Positions 56,878 to 64,000 of a stretch of DNA of 64,000 bases are shown in pieces (position 1 is the stretch's first letter; every line of letters starts with the position of its first letter). The notes below the pieces were generated by a model. The model saw only the letters and a list, made by a program, of their open reading frames with translations, was not told where the DNA came from and ran no database searches. Made by a program: the position numbers and the translations under genes. Origin of the DNA: Mucilaginibacter sp. UBA5151 (GTDB taxonomy: Bacteria; Bacteroidota; Bacteroidia; Sphingobacteriales; Sphingobacteriaceae); contig DHXR01000082.1 in NCBI GenBank assembly GCA_002413785.1, positions 27,155 to 91,154 on the forward strand. Reading direction: 5' to 3'.

Positions 56878-57141
56878 ATGACAGACATAAAAGATTCCTT
56901 TGAAAAAGCTGTGGCGGCCAGTAAAGAATTACCGTCGAAGCCTGATAACGAAACACTATTACACTTATATAGTTTATACAAACAGGCAACAGAAGGCGAC
57001 ATAAACGCTGATAACAAGCCGGGAATGTTTGATTTTGTTGCCGCAGCAAAATATAATGCCTGGCTACAAATAAAAGGTGTTACCGCTGATGATGCTATGG
57101 GGCAGTATATTGCACTTGTAGAACAATTACAGGTTAAATAA
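56878..57141 (+). CDS. Acyl-CoA-binding protein
   Basis: The 87-aa protein matches the eukaryote-type ACBP fold: SLYKQATEGDINADNKPGMF, then FVAAAKYNAWLQIKGV, with the Tyr and Lys that contact CoA. It binds long-chain acyl-CoA in the cytosol. Such proteins are uncommon in bacteria and here it is inside a beta-oxidation operon, 12 bases after the thioesterase. Confidence 0.92.
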   Translation: MTDIKDSFEKAVAASKELPSKPDNETLLHLYSLYKQATEGDINADNKPGMFDFVAAAKYNAWLQIKGVTADDAMGQYIALVEQLQVK

Positions 57142-57176
57142 CCAAATTAAAAATCTTCAATATAAAAACATAGTAT

Positions 57177-59558
57177 ATGGATGCTAAACGGGTTATAAAA
57201 AAAGTTGCGGTTCTGGGTTCCGGTGTAATGGGTAGCCGCATAGCCTGCCACTTTGCAAACATAGGGGTGCAGGTGCTGTTATTGGATATTGTGCCAAAAG
57301 ATGCGCCCCAGGGTGATAAAAAGGCAAGGAATAAAATTGTTAACGATGCCCTTGATTTTGCTTTAAAATCAAATCCATCCCCTGTTTATTTGAAAGCCTT
57401 CGCCAAAAGGATCGCGACCGGGAATTTTGATGATGATATGTCGAAAATTGCAGAATGCGACTGGGTGATTGAAGTGGTGGTTGAACGCCTTGACATCAAA
57501 CAAAAGGTATTTGAAAACGTTGAAAAGTTCCGCAAACCGGGAACATTGATTACCTCCAATACATCGGGCATCCCAATTCACCTGATGGCCGTAGGACGTA
57601 GCGATGATTTTAAACAGCATTTCTGCGGGAGCCATTTCTTTAATCCGCCGCGCTATTTAAAACTATTGGAAATCATTCCCACAAAAGATACTTTACCCGG
57701 CGTTTTGGGTTTCTTAATGGAATTTGGTGAAAAATTCCTCGGAAAGACCACTGTTTTGGCTAAAGATACCGCCGCGTTTATTGGTAACCGCATCGGTGTT
57801 TTCAGTATTATGAGCATTTTGCACTACGTGGAAAAAACAGGGATGACGGTTGAGGAAGTTGACAAACTAACCGGGCCGGTTATCGGTCACCCAAAATCGG
57901 CGACATTCCGTACCAATGATGTGGTGGGTCTGGATACCATGGTGCATGTCGCCAACGGACTCTATGAAAACGCACCCAATGACGAAGCCAGGGAACTTTT
58001 TAAGATACCGCCGTTTGTAGATGGGATGGTTAAAAATAACTGGCTTGGGAGCAAAACCGGTCAGGGCTTTTATAAAAAAGAAAAAGCCGGCGGAACAAAC
58101 CAATTTTTTGCGCTCGACCTGAAAACGCTGGAGTACAAGCCATCGAAAAAAGTAAAATTTGCCTCGCTTGAGACGACCAAAGCCGTGGATAACCTGAAAG
58201 ACAGGCTTAAAATACTTTTTGCTGCTAAAGATAAAGCCGGTGATTTTTATCGTGATACATTTTACCATCTTTTCGCGTATGCCAGCAATCGTGTCCCCGA
58301 AATTTCGGACGAGCTATTTAAAATAGATGCTGCTACCAGCGCCGGTTTCGGATGGGAAATGGGGCCTTTTGAAAAATGGGATGCATTGGGCACAGAAAAT
58401 ACTGTAATAGCAATGGAAGCAGCCGGGAACAAACCCGCGCAATGGGTTTATGATATGCTTGCATCCGGCGCCAAAAGCTTCTATAAAATTGAGAACGGCA
58501 AAAAGCTTTACTATGACATCCCAACCAAAACCTACAAGATAATTCCGGGTACCGAAAATTTTATATTGCTGGATAATATCCGTCCGTCACATACTGTATG
58601 GAAAAACAGCGGGACAACCATCACAGACATAGGCGATGGCATCCTTAATCTGGAATTTCATACCAAAATGAACACCATCGGCGGGGAGGTGATAGAGGGT
58701 ATTAATAAGGCTATTACCCTTGCAGAAACAAGTTATAAAGGTTTGGTGATATCCAACGAAGGTGCAAACTTTAGTGCAGGCGCCAACGTGGGTATGATAT
58801 TTATGATGGCCGTTGAACAGGAATTTGATGAACTGTACATGGTTATCAAGGCATTCCAAAATACGATGATGAGGATCCGGTATTCATCTATCCCTGTTAT
58901 CGTTGCCCCGCACCAGATGGCTTTAGGCGGCGGTTGCGAAATGTGCCTTCATGCCGATAAGGTAGTGGCCCATGCCGAATTGTACATGGGGCTGGTGGAG
59001 TTCGGCGTTGGTTTAATACCCGGCGGCGGCGGCACAAAAGAATTTGCATTACGTCTTTCAGACGAGTTGCAGGAAGGCGACGTTGAAGTAAATAATTTCA
59101 GGGACAGGTTTTTGACCATCGGGCAGGCCAAGGTTTCCACTTCAGCTTATGAAGCGTTTGAGTTCGGTTATCTTAAAAAAGGCCGGGATGTGGTTGTGAT
59201 TTCCCGTAACAGGTTGCTGGCCGAAGCAAAACAACATTGCTTGCAAATGGCTGATGAAGGTTATATACAACCCATTCCGCGAACTGATATCAGGGTGCTT
59301 GGCAAACAGGCGCTCGGTTTGGGTTATGTAGGCGCCAATACCATGTACAGCGGTAATTACATCAGCGAACATGATGTGAAAATATCGCAGAAACTGGCTT
59401 ATGTGCTTGCCGGGGGCGATCTTTCGCAGCCATCGGTTGTAAGTGAGGATTACTTGCTGGGTTTGGAGCGGGAGGCTTTTGTTTCGCTTTGCACCGAAAA
59501 GAAAACGCTTGAACGGATACAATCTATTTTAACTGGTGGAAAAGTGTTGAGGAATTAG
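57177..59558 (+). CDS. fadN: FadN-type 3-hydroxyacyl-CoA dehydrogenase/enoyl-CoA hydratase
   Basis: The 793-aa bifunctional enzyme has the dehydrogenase first (VAVLGSGVMGSRIACHFAN at the N-terminus, SNTSGIPIHLMAVG near 130). The crotonase domain is at the back (FSAGANVGMI, then MALGGGCEMCLHADKVVAHA near 580). This order is the reverse of FadB/FadJ and matches Bacillus FadN. A thiolase gene follows, as in fadN-fadA. Confidence 0.93.
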   Translation: MDAKRVIKKVAVLGSGVMGSRIACHFANIGVQVLLLDIVPKDAPQGDKKARNKIVNDALDFALKSNPSPVYLKAFAKRIATGNFDDDMSKIAECDWVIEVVVERLDIKQKVFENVEKFRKPGTLITSNTSGIPIHLMAVGRSDDFKQHFCGSHFFNPPRYLKLLEIIPTKDTLPGVLGFLMEFGEKFLGKTTVLAKDTAAFIGNRIGVFSIMSILHYVEKTGMTVEEVDKLTGPVIGHPKSATFRTNDVVGLDTMVHVANGLYENAPNDEARELFKIPPFVDGMVKNNWLGSKTGQGFYKKEKAGGTNQFFALDLKTLEYKPSKKVKFASLETTKAVDNLKDRLKILFAAKDKAGDFYRDTFYHLFAYASNRVPEISDELFKIDAATSAGFGWEMGPFEKWDALGTENTVIAMEAAGNKPAQWVYDMLASGAKSFYKIENGKKLYYDIPTKTYKIIPGTENFILLDNIRPSHTVWKNSGTTITDIGDGILNLEFHTKMNTIGGEVIEGINKAITLAETSYKGLVISNEGANFSAGANVGMIFMMAVEQEFDELYMVIKAFQNTMMRIRYSSIPVIVAPHQMALGGGCEMCLHADKVVAHAELYMGLVEFGVGLIPGGGGTKEFALRLSDELQEGDVEVNNFRDRFLTIGQAKVSTSAYEAFEFGYLKKGRDVVVISRNRLLAEAKQHCLQMADEGYIQPIPRTDIRVLGKQALGLGYVGANTMYSGNYISEHDVKISQKLAYVLAGGDLSQPSVVSEDYLLGLEREAFVSLCTEKKTLERIQSILTGGKVLRN

Positions 59559-59655
59559 GCCTCACCCTGCCCTCTCCAAAGGAGAGGGTTCTAAAAAAAC
59601 AGGTAGTGAAGAGCGCAGTTAAAGTCCTCTCCTTTGGAGAGGATTTAGGTGAGGC
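59559..59655. repeat. Hairpin repeat between fadN and fadA
   Basis: GCCTCACCCTGCCCTCTCC (59559 on) pairs with GGAGAGGATTTAGGTGAGGC (ending 59655), each arm also carrying its own small palindrome CTCTCCAAAGGAGAG. This element type is common in Sphingobacteriaceae. It lies inside a co-directional gene run and does not look like a simple terminator. Confidence 0.7.
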
Positions 59656-59702
59656 GAAATTGTTAGAGGCTTGAAGTTTTTATTTAACGAAAAATCTAAA
59701 AT

Positions 59703-60878
59703 ATGAACGCATTTATAGTGGCCGCGAGCCGCAGCGCAGTTGGGAAAGCTACCCGTGGTAGTTTCAGGTTTACAAGGCCTGACAGCCTGGCGGCTGATGT
59801 CATCAAACACCTGATGTCAACAGTGCCCAATGTTGATAAGGAACAAATTGATGATGTTATTGTGGGTAATGCTACGCCCGAAGCAGAACAGGGTCTGAAT
59901 GTTGGCCGCCTGATTTCATTGATGGCCCTGGATACCGATAAAGTACCCGGCATGACTGTAAACCGTTACTGTTCGTCGGGTTTGGAAAGTATAGCTATAG
60001 CGTCGGCAAAAATACATAGCGGCATAGCCGATTGCATTATAGCAGGCGGTGTTGAAAGTATGAGCCTGCTGCCAATGGGCGGCTGGCGTATTGTACCGAA
60101 TGCTGATGTAGCCCTAACACACCCTGATTATTACTGGGGGATGGGCCTTACGGCCGAGGCTGTAGCAAAAGAATATAAGGTTAGCCGCGAAGAGCAGGAC
60201 CAGTTTGCTTATAATTCGCATCAAAAAGCTATTAAGGCTATTAACGGCGGTATGTTTAAGGATGAGATTGTCCCTGTAAATGTGGTTGAAACCTACGTTG
60301 ACGAGAGCGGGAAGAAGAAAAAGCGGGAATTTAAGGTAGATACCGATGAGGGTCCCCGCGCTGATACGTCGCTTGAGGCATTGGCAAAACTCAAACCCGT
60401 TTTTGATGCCAAAGGTGTAGTTACTGCGGGTAATTCTTCGCAAACCAGCGATGGGGCAGCCTTTGTAATGGTGGTCAGTGAGCGTTTTTTAAAAGCAAAT
60501 AACCTGAAACCTATTGCAAGGCTGGTTAATTATGCTGTTGCGGGTGTGCCGCCGCGCATTATGGGAATTGGCCCTCTGGTGGCTATCCCCAAAGTGCTGA
60601 AACAAGCCGGGATGAAACAGCAGGATATAGACCTGATAGAACTGAACGAAGCCTTTGCTTCGCAATCAATTGCTGTAATAAAAGGACTGGAACTTGATCC
60701 CGAAATTATAAATGTGAACGGCGGGGCCATTGCATTGGGTCACCCTCTGGGCTGTACCGGAGCTAAACTATCAGTGCAGTTGTTCAATGAACTGAAAAGG
60801 CGCGATAAAAAATATGGCATGGTAACCATGTGCGTTGGGACGGGTCAGGGTGCCGCAGGTATTTTTGAATTGTTATAG
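59703..60878 (+). CDS. fadA: Acetyl-CoA acyltransferase (thiolase)
   Basis: The 391-aa thiolase has nucleophile C90 (TVNRYCSSGLESI), C-terminal GHPLGCTGAK and the proton-donor Cys in MCVGTGQGAAG. It cleaves 3-ketoacyl-CoA to acetyl-CoA and a shortened chain. It follows fadN across the hairpin repeat. Confidence 0.95.
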   Translation: MNAFIVAASRSAVGKATRGSFRFTRPDSLAADVIKHLMSTVPNVDKEQIDDVIVGNATPEAEQGLNVGRLISLMALDTDKVPGMTVNRYCSSGLESIAIASAKIHSGIADCIIAGGVESMSLLPMGGWRIVPNADVALTHPDYYWGMGLTAEAVAKEYKVSREEQDQFAYNSHQKAIKAINGGMFKDEIVPVNVVETYVDESGKKKKREFKVDTDEGPRADTSLEALAKLKPVFDAKGVVTAGNSSQTSDGAAFVMVVSERFLKANNLKPIARLVNYAVAGVPPRIMGIGPLVAIPKVLKQAGMKQQDIDLIELNEAFASQSIAVIKGLELDPEIINVNGGAIALGHPLGCTGAKLSVQLFNELKRRDKKYGMVTMCVGTGQGAAGIFELL

Positions 60879-60931
60879 GTTATTTAAGGTATTTATAGAA
60901 TTATAACGTTTATCTGACATAAATTATACAG

Positions 60932-62740
60932 ATGGAAAAAGGGACAAGATTGTTTGATTGTATCGCAACCCAGGCTAACGAACCATTGGCAGATCTGCTT
61001 AATGCTAAGGTGAATGGCGCATGGAAACCGTACAGCACTAACGAGGTGCATGAAATGGTTTACAAGCTGGCCCAGGAATTACTTAAATTTGGGGTCTCAC
61101 CGGGCGATGGCACCGTAGAAGGGCGTGATAAAATAGGATTGATCAGCCCCGGCCGGCCCGAATGGTTGATTACCGACCTGGCGGTTCAGTTAACAGGCGC
61201 CGTGCTGGTTCCTTTGTACCCAAACTCGGGCATCAAAGAAATAGAGCAAATACTTAATGAGGCAGAAGTTAAATATGTGTTTGTCAGCAGCAGTGATCTG
61301 TATGACAAGATAAAACAGGTTCAGGCCAATATTCCTTCACTAAAGGGGATTTTTACTTTTGATAATGTTGAAAGCGCTACCCACTGGACAGAATTGCTCA
61401 AACCTTTAACACCGGATTTTCATCAAAAAATTGCGGCTATATGCGATAACATCACCGAAGAGGATATCGCGACTATTATTTACACATCCGGGACGACCGG
61501 AAAGCCGAAAGGGGTAATGCTCACCCATAAAAATATATTTAGTAATGTAAAGGCTTCCGGCGATATACTTGCCCTTATTCCCTTAGATCAGAAACGCGCC
61601 CTGAGCTTTTTACCGCCTAACCATATTTTCGAAAAAACGGTGGTTTATACTTACCTGTTTTATGGTTTTTCTATTTTTTTCGCCGAAAACATGGAAACTA
61701 TCGGCCCCAATTTGAAAGAAGTAAAACCTTATATTTTCACCGCAGTACCAAGGGTACTTGAAAAAGTATTCGAAAAAATTATTATTGAGGGACAGAAATT
61801 ATCAGGCATAAAAAGAAAGATATTTTTATGGTCGATAAAAATTGCCGATCATTTCGAGATCCATAACCAGAGTTTAGCCTACAAAATAAAATTGGCAATA
61901 GCCGATAAACTGGTTTACAGCAAATGGCGGAACGCTATAGGGGGCAATGTAAAGGCGATAGTGGTTGGGAGTTCAGCTACCCCAATAAGGCTGGAAAGGA
62001 TTTTTACCGCCGCCGGGATTGTTATTTTGGAAGGCTATGGGCTTACTGAAACCTCGCCGGTGATCGCCGTTAACCATTATCATGGGAATTTAAGGAAGTT
62101 TGGAACCGTGGGCCCCTTACTGGATGGAGTACAGGTTAAGATTGCTGCCGACGGTGAAATCCTTTGCAAAGGGCCTAATGTAATGGCAGGCTACTATAAA
62201 AACCCGGAACTGACTGCCGAAGTACTGATAGACGGTTGGTTCCATACCGGGGATATCGGGGTGTTGGATAAGGATAATTTTCTGAAAATTACCGACCGCA
62301 AAAAAGAGATATTTAAGACATCCGGCGGAAAATATGTAGCTCCTTTACCTATTGAAAATAAGATGAAGGAAAATTACTTCATTGAGCAAATGATTGTGGT
62401 CGGCGCCGACAGAAAATTTGTAGGGGCACTCATTGTACCGTCTTATGCCAACCTGTTACCCTGGTGCAAAAAGAACGATATTCCTTACAGCTCAAATAGT
62501 CAGATTATAAAGGATAGCAAAGTACTGGCGCTTTATCAATCTATTATTGGCACCTATAACCCGGAATTTAGCCACGTGGAGCAGGTGAAGAAGATAACGT
62601 TGCTTCCTGATGAGTGGTCAATTGAGAGCGGTGAGCTTACGCCAACCGGGAAAATGAAACGGAAGGTAATTACCGAAAAATATTCATCCCAAATAGATAA
62701 AATGTACGGTGGAGAAGTTGGCGAAAGCCCGGCCTTGTAA
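60932..62740 (+). CDS. fadD: Long-chain acyl-CoA synthetase
   Basis: The 602-aa AMP-forming enzyme has the P-loop TIIYTSGTTGKPKGVML near 187, EGYGLTETSPVIAVN near 370 and GWFHTGDIGVLD plus ITDRKKEIFKTSGGKYVAP. It activates fatty acid with ATP and CoA on entry to the cell. It is of the eukaryote-like/FAA type. Confidence 0.92.
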   Translation: MEKGTRLFDCIATQANEPLADLLNAKVNGAWKPYSTNEVHEMVYKLAQELLKFGVSPGDGTVEGRDKIGLISPGRPEWLITDLAVQLTGAVLVPLYPNSGIKEIEQILNEAEVKYVFVSSSDLYDKIKQVQANIPSLKGIFTFDNVESATHWTELLKPLTPDFHQKIAAICDNITEEDIATIIYTSGTTGKPKGVMLTHKNIFSNVKASGDILALIPLDQKRALSFLPPNHIFEKTVVYTYLFYGFSIFFAENMETIGPNLKEVKPYIFTAVPRVLEKVFEKIIIEGQKLSGIKRKIFLWSIKIADHFEIHNQSLAYKIKLAIADKLVYSKWRNAIGGNVKAIVVGSSATPIRLERIFTAAGIVILEGYGLTETSPVIAVNHYHGNLRKFGTVGPLLDGVQVKIAADGEILCKGPNVMAGYYKNPELTAEVLIDGWFHTGDIGVLDKDNFLKITDRKKEIFKTSGGKYVAPLPIENKMKENYFIEQMIVVGADRKFVGALIVPSYANLLPWCKKNDIPYSSNSQIIKDSKVLALYQSIIGTYNPEFSHVEQVKKITLLPDEWSIESGELTPTGKMKRKVITEKYSSQIDKMYGGEVGESPAL

Positions 62741-62752
62741 ATTAAACAGCAA

Positions 62753-63529
62753 ATGACCACATTTAATATAACCATTCAGGACAGACTGGCCATCATTGCC
62801 CTCGACAGGGGTAGGTCGAATCCCATAAATCATCAAATGGTGAAGGAATTAACCGCCTGTGTGAAAGATTTGGATGCGGATGAGAATATTGGCGGCCTGA
62901 TTTTAACCGGCAAAGAAGGTTTTTTTTCATCAGGGATAGATCTGATTGAAGCTTATGATTATGACGAAGAACAAAGCCGCGAATTTTGGATTGATTTTTT
63001 GGCAATGCAAAATACCATGGCTGCCTTTAGTAAACCAATGGTGGCTGCTATAAGCGGACATAGTCCTGCCGGAGGCTGTGTTATGGCAATTTGCTGCGAT
63101 TACCGCATAATGGCCGAAGGGAAATTTGTCATCGGGTTAAATGAAGTACCTGTTGGTATTGTAGTGCCCGGCAGTGTTTTTAATTTATATGCTTTTTGGC
63201 TCGGGCAGCGCAAAGCCTATCAATTTTTGTTAGAGGGTAAACTGCTCAGTGTTTCTGAAGCGTTTGAGTCCGGTTTGATCGATGAAATAACAAGCCCTGA
63301 AACCTTAATCGAAGCAACTGAGAAAAAAGCAAGAGCTTATATGCAGTTAAACCCTGTTACCTGGAGCCAAAGCAAAATAAATTTGCGCAGGGATCTTATC
63401 GCAAAATTAAACGGCGATCAAACGGATACCTTAAATAAAATGCTCGAACAATGGTGGGCGCCCGCAACCCGGAAAGGTTTGCAAACGATGATCCAGAATT
63501 TAAAATTAAAAAGTACTTCTGCTAATTAA
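62753..63529 (+). CDS. Delta3,delta2-enoyl-CoA isomerase (ECI1-like crotonase)
   Basis: The 258-aa crotonase-fold protein has the oxyanion segments FFSSGIDLIEA and GHSPAGGCVMAICCDYR. The active-site region FVIGLNEVPVGIVVPGSVF follows, in which a Glu precedes a VPxGI stretch as in mammalian mitochondrial ECI1. It would move a double bond so unsaturated chains can enter beta-oxidation. This call fits the DECR-like reductase 6 bases downstream; a general hydratase cannot be excluded. Confidence 0.72.
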   Translation: MTTFNITIQDRLAIIALDRGRSNPINHQMVKELTACVKDLDADENIGGLILTGKEGFFSSGIDLIEAYDYDEEQSREFWIDFLAMQNTMAAFSKPMVAAISGHSPAGGCVMAICCDYRIMAEGKFVIGLNEVPVGIVVPGSVFNLYAFWLGQRKAYQFLLEGKLLSVSEAFESGLIDEITSPETLIEATEKKARAYMQLNPVTWSQSKINLRRDLIAKLNGDQTDTLNKMLEQWWAPATRKGLQTMIQNLKLKSTSAN

Positions 63530-63535
63530 ATTAAG

Positions 63536-64000
63536 ATGAGTGATCCGATAAAAACAAATGCCGCTGAAAAAAAGCCTGAAAGTACCATGGGGATGTTGAG
63601 GGAAGATGCTTTAAAAGGGAAAACCATCATTGTAACAGGTGGTGGGACCGGTTTGGGTAGGTCAATGGGCTCCTACTTTTTAAAGTTAGGGGCAAACCTG
63701 GTAATTACCAGCCGCAAACTTGATGTACTCAAACAAACCGCTTCGGAAATGGAAGCGGAAACAGGGGGAAAGGTATTGGCAGTGGCCTGTGACGTTCGTA
63801 AGTATGAAGAAGTTGAAAATGTGCTGAAACAGGCGGTGGAAACTTTTGGACGTGTTGATGTTTTAGTGAATAATGCTGCCGGTAATTTTATTTCTCCTAC
63901 CGAACGGCTCTCGGCTAATGCATTTTCTTCGATTATTGATATTGTTTTAAAAGGGTCGGTTAATTGTTCGCTGGCTTTGGGTAAATACTGGATCGGTGAA
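63536..64000 (+). CDS. 2,4-dienoyl-CoA reductase-like SDR, cut by right edge
   Basis: 155 codons remain open to the end. The Rossmann motif TGGGTGLGRS and VNNAAGNFISPTERLS closely resemble mitochondrial DECR1, including the NNAAGNF stretch. The catalytic Tyr/Lys would lie outside the window. With the preceding isomerase it forms a module for unsaturated fatty acids. It starts at ATG 63536, 6 bases after the isomerase stop. Confidence 0.78.
   Translation, partial: MSDPIKTNAAEKKPESTMGMLREDALKGKTIIVTGGGTGLGRSMGSYFLKLGANLVITSRKLDVLKQTASEMEAETGGKVLAVACDVRKYEEVENVLKQAVETFGRVDVLVNNAAGNFISPTERLSANAFSSIIDIVLKGSVNCSLALGKYWIGE

Overview
The window looks like a chromosome segment of a Bacteroidota bacterium, most likely family Sphingobacteriaceae and Mucilaginibacter- or Pedobacter-like. 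This is inferred from gene content, not from a marker gene. Support: a SusC/SusD pair, a SusR-like regulator, flexirubin-type pigment genes with DarA/DarB homologues, promoter elements close to the Bacteroidota -7 consensus TAnnTTTG, few Shine-Dalgarno sequences, and many intergenic hairpin repeats. I see no rRNA, tRNA, CRISPR array or intact mobile element.

Layout. (1) 1-1000: a transposase fragment running off the left edge and an array of hairpin repeats. (2) 1009-9237, minus strand: a redox block with an NADPH-dependent FeS flavoprotein (GltD-like), pyruvate:ferredoxin oxidoreductase (NifJ) and a three-subunit proton-translocating transhydrogenase (PntAA/PntAB/PntB). An FNR-like palindrome lies upstream of the first gene. 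(3) 9840-28822: an alpha-glucoside utilisation locus with periplasmic GH37 trehalase, a membrane-bound SusR-like regulator, SusC, SusD, two large FG-GAP/ASPIC lipoproteins and a secreted GH65 alpha-glucosidase. The trehalase and susC promoters share a 41-bp motif at identical spacing from the -7 box, so they are probably one regulon.

(4) 28819-48546: a flexirubin-type dialkylresorcinol/aryl-polyene cluster in three blocks. A minus-strand block encodes a small fatty-acid-synthase set (enoyl reductase, dehydratase, ketosynthase, ACP, phosphopantetheinyl transferase). A divergent plus-strand block carries DarA, DarB, an unknown protein, a BtrH-like acyltransferase, an ABC exporter and a second ACP. 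A third block carries a coumarate-activating ligase, tyrosine ammonia-lyase, two ketosynthases, a KS fragment-like protein and a chain-length-factor-like protein. No ketoreductase is present in the cluster. The inferred scheme is tyrosine to coumarate to aryl polyene on one side, alkylresorcinol on the other, joined as an ester.

(5) 48646-64000: a long-chain fatty-acid uptake and beta-oxidation locus with a SGNH lipoprotein and FadL porin (minus strand), an AraC regulator, acyl-CoA dehydrogenase, EtfB/EtfA, thioesterase, acyl-CoA-binding protein, FadN-type bifunctional enzyme, thiolase, acyl-CoA synthetase, an ECI1-like isomerase and a DECR1-like reductase cut by the right edge. A perfect 28-bp sequence lies upstream of both the FadL operon and the dehydrogenase operon, in the same orientation relative to each, and is the best candidate for the AraC operator.
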